Assembly: GCA_001970955.1 (NCBI GenBank)
Contig: MPUH01000195.1
Location: 1-64,000 of the forward strand
Reading direction: 5' to 3'
Origin: Stentor coeruleus
Taxonomy: Eukaryota > Ciliophora > Heterotrichea > Heterotrichida > Stentoridae
DNA: 64,000 nucleotides
Shown here: positions 1 through 10,638 of the stretch, piece by piece
Position numbering within the stretch: position 1 is the stretch's first letter
Layout of the letters: each line of letters opens with the position of its first letter
Translations under genes and position numbers: made by a program
Notes under the pieces: model-generated
What the model was told of the DNA's origin: nothing
Seen by the model: the letters and a program-made list of their open reading frames with translations, nothing else
Database searches by the model: none

Positions 1-1
1 G

Positions 2-370
2 GAATGTGGTGGTCCAGATAAAGTCAATGAAATTGATATATGGCATGGATCTAAATATGAGCATTATGATGCAATTATGAAAGAAGGACTCAAAGTTGGA
101 GGAGTTGATGGTATACCAATAAGTCAAGGAGCAGTACATGGATTAGGTGTTTATTCTGCCAGTACGCCAAATACACCTATAGGCTATGCTAAGAATACAA
201 AATGGGTTCTTGCATGCCTTGCATTGAAAGGGAATAAAAGTCCTCTTCCTAAAAATGATATTAATACTTTGAATGATGGCATAACTCATTCACATGAACC
301 ACGGGATGATTGGGTTGTTTTTTTTACAAAAGAGCAACTTTTACCAAGGTTTTTAGTAGAGTATAAATAG
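2..370 (+). CDS. PARP-family ADP-ribosyltransferase catalytic domain, C-terminal end (5' partial)
   Basis: The frame is open from the window edge, so the start lies upstream; about 122 residues are visible. The NAD-binding His motif is seen as IWHGS, followed by a glycine/tyrosine segment (GLGVYSAS) matching the second catalytic position of the H-Y-E triad. Near the C-terminus DDWVVF aligns with the NEYIVY segment of PARP1, placing Asp where the catalytic Glu normally stands. PARPs lacking that Glu are usually mono-ADP-ribosyltransferases or inactive. The protein ends directly after the fold (FLVEYK), as usual for PARPs. The N-terminal targeting domains, and so the cellular role, cannot be seen. 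The family call is from motifs only. Confidence 0.72.
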   Translation, partial: ECGGPDKVNEIDIWHGSKYEHYDAIMKEGLKVGGVDGIPISQGAVHGLGVYSASTPNTPIGYAKNTKWVLACLALKGNKSPLPKNDINTLNDGITHSHEPRDDWVVFFTKEQLLPRFLVEYK

Positions 371-1496
371 TCTGATTAAGCTAAATACTCTTTCAGTTTA
401 GTTAATTTATACGAAATTAGATAATTTTAAGATATGCTAGGATGCTAAGCTGGCATTTTGATAATAGGTAGTATTAGTGATAATATATATTAATAAATGA
501 ATACTATGAGTATTGTATTTAAAAATATTTTATTTGGAATGGGGTAAAATTTGTATAGGGTGATATGATTAAAATTAATTTTTGGCAATTTCATTAGAAA
601 CAATTTTTGAATCATTTTCATATATATGAGTAGCTGTTGTAACTATTCATAAATAGCAAGAAATAAATAATTTTAAAATAATATGTCCCAGATCCAGGCA
701 CCGCTTCTGCAAGCCTCTGTCCTCTTTTGCCACTTCTAAATCCCAATTTTTCTAAACCCTCTCCATTTTCTCATAAAAAAAGAATCCATAATAAATCCTT
801 AGCCTCATTTCAGTCTGTTTAAGTATTAGTATTCAAATAAGTTCTAAGTAGAGGAATATCTTCACCATTTTATTCCTAATAATTTTATCTTCTCTTCCAA
901 TAACCTATATTATGGACTTATCTTTGACTGCCTTTATAATTTCCAGGATTAGGGACATATTTTCAATCTAGTTTTTTGTCTAAAAGAATATAAAATCTAT
1001 CTTTAATAGGGTTAACACTATATTCTCTAGGTCTAGTAATATCAATTTCCCTCTTAGCAGTAATTCTCTTAGTTTTACAGAATCTCTATGAAAATAACAA
1101 ATTATTCATAGTTGATGCTATAAATTCCTAGTCTAAGATCCTTCCATCTATATCAATTTTTTCCTTAAACTTTTTCATATCTAGAAATGCGTTAAAATAA
1201 CTCCCAGTATCAGAATTTTTTCAATAACCTTAAGCCCTTTTCTCAAATTTTTCCCCAAGCTAAACATCTGTTGTATTCTCCAAAATAAAACATCAACAGT
1301 TTTAAAAAGCGACCTGGAGTAACTGTAAAATTATCAATAAATTCTCTCTTAGTTACCCAAACACAATAACTACAACTAAATTGCACTACACTAATACTAA
1401 AAGAATAAAATCTCATCCTAGAATTCTCCCATAAAAAAATTTATATCCTCTTAATAAAAACTCAAAAACCGTTTTCTCTATTTTTATAATCTAAAC
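371..1496. other. Gene-free stretch with a degraded coding-like segment on the minus strand
   Basis: No intact gene is visible. From about 690 to 1440 the base composition is richer than in ordinary intergenic DNA here, and minus-strand frames give protein-like runs interrupted many times, for example KREIDITRPREYS and NPIKDRFYILLDKK. It may be an old pseudogene or a fragment of a mobile element. I could not assign it to a family. The number of stops is not far from chance for such AT-rich DNA, so even the coding origin is uncertain. Confidence 0.35.
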
Positions 1497-2504
1497 TTAT
1501 TTATCTGATTTATTCTCTTTTAATGGTATCTGAATCTTGTGAATCTTTCGCACTCTGTAAAATTCTATGTGTTCCAATTGTAGTTGAGAAAAATATTTCT
1601 TATCAGATTCAAAAAAAATTTCAAGTTTGTCTAACTTAGCTTCAGAGAGTTTACCGTACCTATGAAATCCTTTATACCATAAAAATAGAGATTTTTTATC
1701 TATTGTGTTATGGTTTTCAATAAAGTCATCAATGAAAAAATTCCATAAAACCGATGAGCCAATTTTATACTTTGAATATGAGTGAATAAGTTGATTTTTT
1801 ATTAATGGAAGTTCTCTTGGATTTTCTAATATCAGGTTTTCACAAATATTAAAATAATGCATAAAGTCATCAAAGGGGCAAAATGATAAAAAATTACAAG
1901 CAGCTGACATTTCTATAATATTCTGTGTGTTGATTTTTTCTAAAATAAGATGAGCGGTTTCTTTGATCCTAGGACTAAAGATTTTACATAACCCAGTTAT
2001 TATTGAAGATTTATCTTTGCTTGCGAAATTATCGATGGTTTTATCAATTTTTTCGCACATAAAATCTAAAACTTCAATTTTTTCCTTTGTGGATATGTTT
2101 AAATAGTATACTCCTGAGACTATATCTGATATTTCTCTTGGAGACAAGTCATCGCTGATACTTTTTATGAAATCTATGATTTTTAAAGTTACTGCATCTG
2201 AATATTTTATGAATTTAGCTATTCTCACAAGTGAACATACTGAATTAGTTGCATCGAAAGAGTTTTTTTCTAATGATGCCATTATTATGTTTAAGATACT
2301 CCTGCAGTTTTCAGCTTGTAAATTTTGTTTTTTTAGTTCATTGAGTATTAAGCTTAAGGATAAAACATCCATATCTAAGATTTTGTTTGATTCATTCAAT
2401 ATATTGCTTATTTTGTTGCTTTTTATCATTTGGATGATTTTGCTTGAAGTAATCATATGGTTTATACTGAAAAACCTCAGAGAATAATAAATGCCTAGGC
2501 GCAT
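1497..2504 (-). CDS. Helical-repeat protein, possibly mitochondrial
   Basis: The protein has 335 residues. Its N-terminus (MRLGIYYSLRFF) is basic, hydrophobic and free of acidic residues, like a mitochondrial presequence. The rest is a chain of amphipathic helix pairs of about 35-40 residues, recalling the helical repeats of FAST-kinase-like and octotricopeptide RNA-binding proteins of organelles. No RAP domain or catalytic motif is recognisable. A role in mitochondrial RNA metabolism is an inference from architecture alone. Just upstream is a single-N assembly join whose flanking duplicate overlaps the first codons, so the 5' end should be treated with care. The gene ends in TAA. Confidence 0.7.
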   Translation of the reverse strand: MRLGIYYSLRFFSINHMITSSKIIQMIKSNKISNILNESNKILDMDVLSLSLILNELKKQNLQAENCRSILNIIMASLEKNSFDATNSVCSLVRIAKFIKYSDAVTLKIIDFIKSISDDLSPREISDIVSGVYYLNISTKEKIEVLDFMCEKIDKTIDNFASKDKSSIITGLCKIFSPRIKETAHLILEKINTQNIIEMSAACNFLSFCPFDDFMHYFNICENLILENPRELPLIKNQLIHSYSKYKIGSSVLWNFFIDDFIENHNTIDKKSLFLWYKGFHRYGKLSEAKLDKLEIFFESDKKYFSQLQLEHIEFYRVRKIHKIQIPLKENKSDK

Positions 2505-2631
2505 TTTATATTGTAATAATAGAGATAATAGTTCATAGAAAAAAAAGAAATATANAGAGAATAATAAATGCCTAGGCGCATTTTATATTGTAATAATAGA
2601 GATAATAGTTCATAGAAAAGAAGGAAATATG
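2479..2631. repeat. Direct duplicate around a single N (assembly join)
   Basis: About 76 bp (2479-2554) are repeated at 2556-2631 with a few mismatches at the far end, separated by one N at 2555. The N sits exactly between the copies, as expected when two overlapping contig ends are abutted rather than merged. The left copy includes the start of the neighbouring minus-strand gene. Confidence 0.85.
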
Positions 2632-3030
2632 TATGGTTGAAGGATTTTATATTTATGGTTGAAGGATTTTATATTTATATGAGAAAAGTGCATAGGATTT
2701 TTGTAGGATAATAAGGTATGGGAAAAAAGTCAAAAAAATTAAAAGATTTTTTTTAGGTATAAAATTTACATGAAAAATAGGGGAATTTTAATAAGGGAAT
2801 TCAAGTTTAGAATTCGATTTAACTTTTTTCATTTTTTATCAAAGTTAATAATTTTCATCTTGCAAACAACATGCTGACTTTATCAAAAAAAAATACCTAT
2901 TATTATCTATATCATATTATAAATAACACCTTTTCCCAAAGAATCCAATCTAAATTATCTTTTAACCATAATTTCACTAACCGAGACCTTCTACTCAAGC
3001 TTCATCAACATTAAAAAATCAATCTTATAA
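2505..3030. other. Intergenic region with assembly join and a short tandem repeat
   Basis: It contains the single N at 2555 and a perfect 22-bp tandem duplication at 2634-2677 (unit beginning TGGTTGAAGGATT). The remainder is AT-rich DNA without recognisable genes. Confidence 0.7.
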
Positions 3031-4032
3031 TTACTGTAGTTTATATTGGCTAATATTTGTTGTAATCGACTCAATCAATCCATCAATCAAATAAAGTGCA
3101 TCTTTTTCATCAGTCCTATCAATCAACATCCTAAAATCAGGAGGTTGATGTTCTCTTTCTGGGGTTTTCTCTCTTTTCTTACCCTGTATTTCTTGTAATG
3201 TTTTTTTAACCCTTTCTTCATTCTGAAGTTTATTTTTCATCTCTTCAATCTCTTCTTCTAAATTTTCGATTTTCCTCAATGCTTTTTGATATTGTGCTAA
3301 AGCTTCTTTTGAGTCTTTTTGCGCAGTTTGCATACGATTTTTCATTCTTTCATTTTCATTTTCTAAAGTTTTAACTTGTTGTTCGAGTTTTTCAACTGCT
3401 TCTTGAGTTTTTTCTTTATTTTTTCTAGCATTTTCATCCTGATCTCTAGACTTTATCAATAAATCAGACTCAGCTTTTTCAGCTTTTTTTCTTAAAAGCC
3501 TCTTATCTTTTTCAAGCTCTTTTTTTGATTCATTTAAGTTTTCTAAGTCTTTAGTTTTTTCTGCACAATCGCTTTCTAGTTTTTCAACACGGTCTTTTAA
3601 AGACTTTCTTTCTTTTTCCCAATCGTTTTTCATAGATTTTAATGTTTCTAGTTCTTTTTGTGCTGATTTTAGCTCTTCATCACCTTTTGGAGCTTTTTTT
3701 TCTTCTACAGGCTCAGGTTTAGCTTTTGATAGGATTTTTAGTGCATCAATTTCTTTGTTTTTCATGTCAAGATCTTTAGATAACAAAGAGAGATCTTTAC
3801 ATTTTTGGTCAAGTTCTAGGGTTAGTTTGAGGTTTTTGTCTTTTAAAGATGAGTTTTCACGTTCGACTTCAATTTTGGCAACCATCACAGTTTCAAGCTC
3901 AGATTCAAGTTCGGTTTCTAGAAGTTTAGTCATACTTTGGAAGTCACGAAATTCTTTGCTTACATGATCTAATTCTACAGATTTTTCTCGTAGTAAAATT
4001 TTCAGCTGCAAAGGATCGTTTATGTCTTCCAT
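3031..4032 (-). CDS. Long coiled-coil protein
   Basis: The 333-residue protein is almost entirely a predicted coiled coil from about residue 10 to 280. It is rich in Glu and Lys, with heptad leucines (for example EELKSAQKELETLKS). A short Pro-containing break (KAKPEPVEEKKAPKG) lies near residue 105. A non-coiled tail of about 40 residues (HQPPDFRMLIDRTDEKDAL...) ends the protein and may be its specific binding part. Such proteins usually serve as cytoskeletal or basal-body scaffolds, but no diagnostic family motif is visible. The start at MEDINDP is the first Met after AT-rich non-coding DNA. Confidence 0.8.
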   Translation of the reverse strand: MEDINDPLQLKILLREKSVELDHVSKEFRDFQSMTKLLETELESELETVMVAKIEVERENSSLKDKNLKLTLELDQKCKDLSLLSKDLDMKNKEIDALKILSKAKPEPVEEKKAPKGDEELKSAQKELETLKSMKNDWEKERKSLKDRVEKLESDCAEKTKDLENLNESKKELEKDKRLLRKKAEKAESDLLIKSRDQDENARKNKEKTQEAVEKLEQQVKTLENENERMKNRMQTAQKDSKEALAQYQKALRKIENLEEEIEEMKNKLQNEERVKKTLQEIQGKKREKTPEREHQPPDFRMLIDRTDEKDALYLIDGLIESITTNISQYKLQ

Positions 4033-4211
4033 TATATATTGTAATTATGTTGATTTTTAGGAGATTAAATATAATTGTCCAAAAGGTATGAATTTTATGT
4101 TTATATCGAAGGGTAAATTGGTAAAGTGAAAGAAAATATAAGGATTAATGTTGATAAAAATATGTAAAAAAAAACTAATTTATTCTACATAACTTACATG
4201 TTATGCATACT

Positions 4212-6146
4212 CTACTGACAAATTCTCTGCACAACTCTTCCTCGAGCTTTAAACTTGCCCTCATTATAAGCAATATGTCCTCTAAGATACACTTTCAAAA
4301 TTTTCCCATACAATTCCGTTCCTAAAAAAGGGGACATTTGTGGATACGGCGAGTATTCTTCAGTAACTTTAAATTTCTCATAAGGGTTCCATACAATAAA
4401 ATCCGCATATTTCCCTTTACAAATACTCCCTCTTGTCGCTGAAATATTTAAAATTTCAGCTGGGTGTAAACTAAGCCATTTAGCCAGTCTTATAATATAA
4501 TGCTCTAAATGAGAATGACTCGAAACAGGCCCATTAAGCATTGTCCAAACAGCTTGTAAACTAAACCCAATTGACGGAAACCCATTAACCGCTTTGCGAA
4601 AATTCCCATTCGCTAGTTTATAATCATTACAAACCGCAGCATGACTTGATGTTATTGCATCAATACCTTTCATTTTAAGTAAATCCCATAACAAATTTGT
4701 ATTTGCTTGGTTTCTTATTGGAGGATATGATTTAAATCTTGTATCATTTTCTGATATTGTCATACTGCTAAAAGTTAAATGGCTTGCAGGAACTTCACAT
4801 GTTAGTTTTTTATACCAATCCTTAGCTTGACGTATTTTATTTAAAGATGATGCTGCGGATATGTTACAAACATGAACTCTACAATTAGATTTTCTAAGAG
4901 CTTCTAAGAGTTTTATAATCCCTGAAAGTTCCCAAGTGTGTGAATAATTTGCCATATGGTAACAGTAAAGGTTTTCTTTAACTGTTGTTGTTGGTTTGAT
5001 AACTAAAGATAGAGAGTTTTGGATTTTACGTCTTTGAAGAATAGAAGGTTTAGGACTTGATGGGATTGAACCATCTGATGTATCAGACATTGGGGATATG
5101 GGAAAGTTCATAGGGTTTGGATTCAATGCAATTGGGCTTATAAAGTGTGTAGCCCCAGCACCTTTATAAGTCTCAAATTCAGCATGGCTTAAATTCTGAA
5201 TACTCATCTGACTTTCTTTAATCCTCTTATCCAAATCATCAAATATCGTATTTGTATTATATTTTCTAATTTTCTTCGACATCATCCCAGCAAATTGTTC
5301 ATCAATTTCTTTAATTTCATCAATATTCAATACTAACTCAGTAGTATTCCTAGGGTTTGTAACAATAACTTCATCTGAATTTCTACTTTCACTTTTATTA
5401 GTTAAAGTTTTTTTGCGTATATCATGAGCTACAGATTTTCTAGCTTGAAGTTTTGGTAATTGTGGTGAATCATCTTCCTCTTCTTCATCTTCAATAAGAT
5501 CAGGAAAAGCTCCAGAAAATGATGAAGATTCATGAGAATCAGTAAGTCGGTCTTTTAAAGCTCTTAAACGATATGGAGATACAGAATGTAACATGCGTGG
5601 ATCTGGTAAGTTAGGGTCAATAATAAAAGTTAAAGGTGTTTTTTCAATATCTTGTAATACAGGGAGTAAATTAGATGGGATACATTGAACAGTCATATAT
5701 GGAGGGAAAAGATACCCTTTAACAGCTAAAAAGCCTTGATCACTAAGAAAAGGGATCATGTCCATAGTTGATATTTCTAATGTAGCGACTTTGCCAATAT
5801 CACAAAACATCTCGCCTGTTGGGGCTGGGTCCATATAATAGCCACTTTCTATAAGAGTAAATGTTACTCCACCTGAAATAGCAGCTTTTGTTAACTCGGT
5901 GTATGTTTCCCATTCAAGCCTTGTATTTAAGTCAATTATCCCTGGGGATATGTAGTTGTGTTCTAAGTTTTCAGGGCTCCAATCAATATATTTTTCAATA
6001 ACAGCTGATATTGGTATGTTATCTTCAATTATCACAATTTCGTTTATGATTTCATCTTCTATTAAAATAATCCCATAAATTGGCTTGTTGGAGTGCGCAT
6101 TACTGGTTATGACGATATGTCTACTGATCAGAGCGTGCTTTACCAT
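4212..6146 (-). CDS. Dihydropyrimidinase/allantoinase-like amidohydrolase, probable pseudoenzyme
   Basis: The 644-residue protein shows the cyclic amidohydrolase plan: an N-terminal beta sandwich, the PG-ID entry motif, a barrel, and a C-terminal segment typical of allantoinase/hydantoinase (NISATRGSICKGKYADFIVW). The metal ligands are replaced. The usual DxHxH is DLNTR (about residue 75), the barrel motif HxxH-S reads HVCNIS, and the usual SDH is SSH. An acidic, Ser-rich insert of about 180 residues (roughly 205-385) lengthens it well beyond the usual 450-500 residues. This resembles CRMP-type proteins, which keep the hydantoinase fold as binding scaffolds and act on the cytoskeleton. Family membership is well supported; loss of catalysis is inferred from the missing ligands; function is unknown. 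Confidence 0.82.
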   Translation of the reverse strand: MVKHALISRHIVITSNAHSNKPIYGIILIEDEIINEIVIIEDNIPISAVIEKYIDWSPENLEHNYISPGIIDLNTRLEWETYTELTKAAISGGVTFTLIESGYYMDPAPTGEMFCDIGKVATLEISTMDMIPFLSDQGFLAVKGYLFPPYMTVQCIPSNLLPVLQDIEKTPLTFIIDPNLPDPRMLHSVSPYRLRALKDRLTDSHESSSFSGAFPDLIEDEEEEDDSPQLPKLQARKSVAHDIRKKTLTNKSESRNSDEVIVTNPRNTTELVLNIDEIKEIDEQFAGMMSKKIRKYNTNTIFDDLDKRIKESQMSIQNLSHAEFETYKGAGATHFISPIALNPNPMNFPISPMSDTSDGSIPSSPKPSILQRRKIQNSLSLVIKPTTTVKENLYCYHMANYSHTWELSGIIKLLEALRKSNCRVHVCNISAASSLNKIRQAKDWYKKLTCEVPASHLTFSSMTISENDTRFKSYPPIRNQANTNLLWDLLKMKGIDAITSSHAAVCNDYKLANGNFRKAVNGFPSIGFSLQAVWTMLNGPVSSHSHLEHYIIRLAKWLSLHPAEILNISATRGSICKGKYADFIVWNPYEKFKVTEEYSPYPQMSPFLGTELYGKILKVYLRGHIAYNEGKFKARGRVVQRICQ

Positions 6147-8194
6147 TTTAATATAAACCTTTACGAATGCACTTTCTCATATTTATTATACGGGAATTTA
6201 CAATTTTAGGTTTGATATGAATTTTTTCTACTCTTTGAAGGATTAAGGTTGTTGAAATTGTTGTTTTTATTTTTTTGGAGAATTAAAGGATTTTTAATGT
6301 CATGGAAACACTTTTGGTGGTATATAAGAAGATAGTGTTATTGGATAAAGTTTTGATTAAAGAGAAGATAATAGATTTAGTTGGAAGCTTTAGGATTGAG
6401 ATTTATATGATTTTATATATGATTGGAGAGATATATATAAAAAGTTATATAAGGTAGCTTGTATTGAATTAAAAGAATAAAATTTTTGAAAGTGATATTG
6501 TGATGATAAGAGAAATGATGATTTTGGAATTTATTAAAGGGTTAGGATGAGATCGTAATAATTTTGTTGATGATTTTGGATTTTTGTATTTTCTCTACAA
6601 CGAAATCTAAAAAGGGATTTAAGTTTCTAAAAAGTTCAGGATTTGGAAATGTTGAAACAGCACTAAGTCTAATTGAATTTGAATAAAATTTTAGCTTTGA
6701 ATAGATTATAAATTATATAAATTTCTTGAAAGAGTCATAAAGTTGCTTTGTATTATATTTACTGCATATTTTATATGTAAATCTTGCTAACTTTTTAGTG
6801 TAATATTTTATTAGATAAAATATGAGGATTAAAGGCTTTAGTAAACTTTTATAATCAAAAAAGCATAATTTTATATTTTGTTATGATATTTTTGGCCTAG
6901 TTTACAAATAAAATAACTTGAAATCACAAGAATCAACATTAAAAACTAGATTGAACCTTGTATTTAATTGTAAAAATTTGCCATGTTGGTAATAAAAGCT
7001 TTATGAACTAGAAAAATCAAACAAAAACTACAAAGATCAATTTTTATTTAAAACGTATTATTCAATCAATTTTTGTTTGAGTTTTACCCAATTTTATATA
7101 TAGGCTTGATAATGATTTTTATTTGGAACTAATAGGAATAGTTAAGATGAATCAAAGAAATCAATAAAAAAGATAAAATTTCAATTACCTCTAATGATCT
7201 TGACTGATTTATTTTAGATGAAGGTTCATTTATAGTTGTGTAATTATAAAAAGAATATTTCATAAGATTTTTTTACTATTTAGAGTCTTTTTTATTTGAC
7301 AAGAAGAAAATTTTTTTTTTTTGCGTAATAAAGTCTAAAATGACTTAAAAAACTAATACAGATTTTAGGAATATCCTATAATGAATACTTATATGGTCTC
7401 TTATGCTATTTACGGCAAATAAATAAAAAATTATCAGTTTCTAATAAACTATAGTTTATAAATTTCTTAAAAAATATTCTCCAGTTTCATCATTTTCCAA
7501 AGTTATTTGCAGTATTTCGATAGTATAAAAAAACAATACTCATATAGATTAATATATCCATATATTTCTCCAACAATATTTATCATTGTGTATAATTTTT
7601 TTGTGTTTACTTTTAAAAACTGATCGAAAAAAGTTTAATTTAACCATTTTTAATATACTCAGAATCAAAAGATATCATCAAGTATTCCAATAAAAATCTG
7701 ATTACCAGAATTAATTACTCAAAAAAAAATATCTTTTAATCAAATAAACTTTAATACTTAATAGCTATCAAAAATAACATTAGAATATTTAACTTAGGTT
7801 AATACTTTGAGCATATATTTTAGCAAATTTGTTGACAGACAGAAAGTTTATAAAGATATTAGCCAGCATAAGGATAAGAATTTAATTAAACAAAAAAATC
7901 ATGCAAAAAAAATATCTTTGTTTGAGATTAAATATGAAGTATTTAAAATAATGATTTTAAATCGATAATATAATTAAATTATTGTATATGACTTATGATA
8001 TAATTTTTTTTTATTGATGAAGAATGAAAAGATTTAATACAAGCAACATAATTTGATATAGTCATAAGTTAGAAATTTTATAACAAAAAATAATGAAGTA
8101 AACTCAAAATAAAAAAAAAGTCAATCATCTAAATCCTTACTATTTTCATCACTCACCCTATCTACCACTTAATTAACATTAATTTATATTAAAA
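6147..8194. other. 2-kb gene-free AT-rich region
   Basis: I see no open frame of significant length, tRNA, or repeat array. The left part, upstream of the minus-strand amidohydrolase gene, is G-rich relative to C on the plus strand. The right end, downstream of the minus-strand MORN gene, is C-rich relative to G. This fits the composition pattern at other gene borders here. A non-coding RNA gene cannot be excluded. Confidence 0.6.
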
Positions 8195-9307
8195 TCAATT
8201 GTCTCTAAGTTTTTGCTTGAACTCTCCATTCTCCCAAATACCCCTACGTTTTTTTCCTCTCTGACACATCATCCCTTCTCCATGATACTTCCCTCCTTTC
8301 CATTGTCCCTCATACCTTTTCCCATCAGGCCATTTCAAAACCCCAAACCCTTCTTTAACATCATTAAAATAATCTCCTTCATAAACTTTCCCATCAATCC
8401 ATGTAAAAACCCCTTTACCATGCATTTTACTATCTTTCCAAGTTCCTTCATATTGTCTATTAGCCCAAATATACTTTCCATATCCTTCAATAACATCATT
8501 ATTAAAATCTCCATCATATTTAGTCCCATCTGCCCAACTGAATTTCCCTTTTCCTGATTTTAATCCATCTTTATAATTACCTTCAAAACGTGAACCATCA
8601 GGCCATGTCTCAATACCAATTCCATGTTGTTTATTATTAGCCCATGAACCTGTATATATAGATTTACTTGCATATTCCATTGTTCCTTGACCTTCCATTT
8701 TCCCATTTAACCAACTTCCAGTGTATACATCACCTTTTGGAGAAATTCGTCGACCTTTATCATGAAGTTTACCTTCTTTCCAATAACCTTCACATATACC
8801 CCCATCTATGTAATACATTATCCCTTTACCATGAGGCATACCTTTATTTGACCATTCACCAACATATACACTACCATCAAGAAGTCGAGTTGGACCTTTC
8901 CAGTCAACAGGTTCATCACCTGATGGTCTTTCAAATTTAAATGGTGATAATCTTGCAAATGCTGTTCTTGCTTCAACTGTTGAAATTGCTGATGGAATTT
9001 CAGATAAAGCTTGAGGCTGCATGGTATTAAAGGAATTGTAGGATTTTCTTGCTAGATGACCTCTAAAAATTGCTTGAATTTGGGCTAAAGGATGATGTGG
9101 ATTTGGTGTTGATGATTCCAATGGCAATATTCGATTAGCTTTTAAGTCTATGGGAATGTTTGCTGACTGATCAATTGATTGAAGATTTTGGCATTCGCAT
9201 TGAACACATTTGTCGAGTTTTTCAATTTGTTTGATTGACTCGTTTTGTATTTCCTCAGATTTTTCTGGTTGTTTATCAGATAAGCAACCACAGTGACATG
9301 AACCCAT
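8195..9307 (-). CDS. IQ-motif and MORN-repeat protein with N-terminal lipidation signal
   Basis: The protein has 370 residues and begins MGSCHCGC, a Gly-2 plus multiple-Cys signal fitting N-myristoylation followed by palmitoylation. An IQ motif (IQAIFRGHLARK, about residues 78-90) suggests calmodulin binding. From about residue 140 to 360 there are nine MORN repeats of 23 residues, such as YVGEWSNKGMPHGKG and RYEGQWKGGKYHGEG. MORN repeats bind membranes or act as scaffolds beneath the plasma membrane and in basal structures of protists. Dual lipidation, IQ and MORN together point to a calcium-linked cortical scaffold. The exact role is inferred. The start is fixed by the lipidation motif. Confidence 0.92.
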   Translation of the reverse strand: MGSCHCGCLSDKQPEKSEEIQNESIKQIEKLDKCVQCECQNLQSIDQSANIPIDLKANRILPLESSTPNPHHPLAQIQAIFRGHLARKSYNSFNTMQPQALSEIPSAISTVEARTAFARLSPFKFERPSGDEPVDWKGPTRLLDGSVYVGEWSNKGMPHGKGIMYYIDGGICEGYWKEGKLHDKGRRISPKGDVYTGSWLNGKMEGQGTMEYASKSIYTGSWANNKQHGIGIETWPDGSRFEGNYKDGLKSGKGKFSWADGTKYDGDFNNDVIEGYGKYIWANRQYEGTWKDSKMHGKGVFTWIDGKVYEGDYFNDVKEGFGVLKWPDGKRYEGQWKGGKYHGEGMMCQRGKKRRGIWENGEFKQKLRDN

Positions 9308-10008
9308 TATTTTTTTTTAAAATGATAAGGTATAAGACTATACTAAATTTCTTTTTTGATAATGAAAAATGTAGTTTCTGGATTTTTTGAATGATAGGAG
9401 AAGTTTAGGAAGATTATAAAATGCTTGATGCAATTTTAAGAATTATATTTATTGAGATAGAAAAAAATACGGCTCATTATGAATCTTTGTAATATATGCT
9501 GCATATTTTAAATTTCTTTAAATAAGAGTGCTCTTTGATATTTCTTTTAAATAATCTCAAAGTCCATACTGATTTCCTATTAATTTTACTAACACTAAAA
9601 CAGTAATTTTGTTATAAAATACCAAATAAATTTTCCAATTTTTTTATCATTAAATTTTCATTTCCTTGCAAAAAATTCTTATATTCACGCATTTTTTATT
9701 TTCTTAACTAATGAAAATCTTCACTATAACTAAAGTTCATAATAAATTCATCAATATTTTCCAATTGCGAAAGAAAATTTTAATTTTCTAGATTGATTTT
9801 AAAATATTCATGAAAATCCTAACTTCCTTTTCATAGAGCCACTAAATAATTTGCATTTCTTTCGAAATTAGATGATAAAATATCCTATTTATGATAGAGA
9901 ATTAATTGCTGAATAATATTTGAACACATAAAATACTAAGGTTAAATAAAATTTCATCCTTGAGTTACTGTAGTTAATTGAAATCTAATATTTAAGATGT
10001 TTAGTCTA
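9308..10008. other. AT-rich intergenic region
   Basis: It lies between two minus-strand genes. I see no coding frame, RNA gene or repeat. It should hold the promoter of the MORN gene on its left and the 3' end of the zinc-finger gene on its right. Confidence 0.6.
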
Positions 10009-10638
10009 TTAAGAACTTATAGCTATTTCTAAATCAGTATAATTTTGCTCATTAAGCCATCTGCAAAACCCAAGCATAAAAGCAATTTCCTTCTCCTTAT
10101 CGTGAATAGGTTTTTCTCGTGGCAAGTATTCAATGATATAAAAATTAGATATATTCGGTATCATGGTAGGCTTCTCTGTTATAGTGTATTCTGATTCATT
10201 TTCTAAGAAATTCTCAGTATCAAGTCGTTCATAGTATTTATTTACACAATCTCTAAGGCTATAAACACTTGACCGCAAAGCCCGATATTCATTCTCACTA
10301 AGTTTAGAATGCTTAAACATTAAATACTTTGCAAATGCTTCATCACATGTACCTTTACATTCAGTTTCATTCCAGTTTTTGATTATTCGAGTTAAAGGGT
10401 CATCTTTTGAAGACAGAGAAGAAAAAGCATCTTCTTTATTAATAACATTGTTTATGCGTGGTCTACCTCTTTTCTTTTTAGGAAAGTCTTCTGGAGATAT
10501 AGTATCTGAATGCTTTGCTTTTTTATGGGTATAAAGTGCTTGGTAGCTTAAATATGCTTTGCCACATTCACACATGAAGCTCCTGCCCTCAGAATCGGCT
10601 TTTGACCTACGCTTTTTTTTATCCTCATAAGGTTCCAT
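10009..10638 (-). CDS. Single C2H2 zinc finger and AT-hook protein
   Basis: The protein has 209 residues. After a basic N-terminus (EDKKKRRSKAD) comes one C2H2-type finger, MCECGKAYLSYQALYTHKKA followed by KH, at about residues 22-43. An AT-hook-like motif KKKRGRPR lies near residue 60. The C-terminal 140 residues are helical, with no domain I recognise. One finger plus an AT hook suggests a nuclear DNA-binding or chromatin protein preferring AT-rich minor grooves. Direct regulation of any gene here cannot be claimed. The Cys and His spacing is complete, so the finger should bind zinc. Confidence 0.82.
   Translation of the reverse strand: MEPYEDKKKRRSKADSEGRSFMCECGKAYLSYQALYTHKKAKHSDTISPEDFPKKKRGRPRINNVINKEDAFSSLSSKDDPLTRIIKNWNETECKGTCDEAFAKYLMFKHSKLSENEYRALRSSVYSLRDCVNKYYERLDTENFLENESEYTITEKPTMIPNISNFYIIEYLPREKPIHDKEKEIAFMLGFCRWLNEQNYTDLEIAISS

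Noticed and set aside
690-1440. Genes using TAA and TAG as Gln codons
   Set aside because: Some stops in the degraded stretches fall where Gln would be plausible, but every intact gene in the window ends at TAA, TAG or TGA and reads through none, and stop frequency in the degraded parts is near chance for AT-rich DNA.
8213-8940. Plus-strand frames opposite the MORN gene
   Set aside because: They follow the MORN repeat period in the complementary strand and have no protein-like features.
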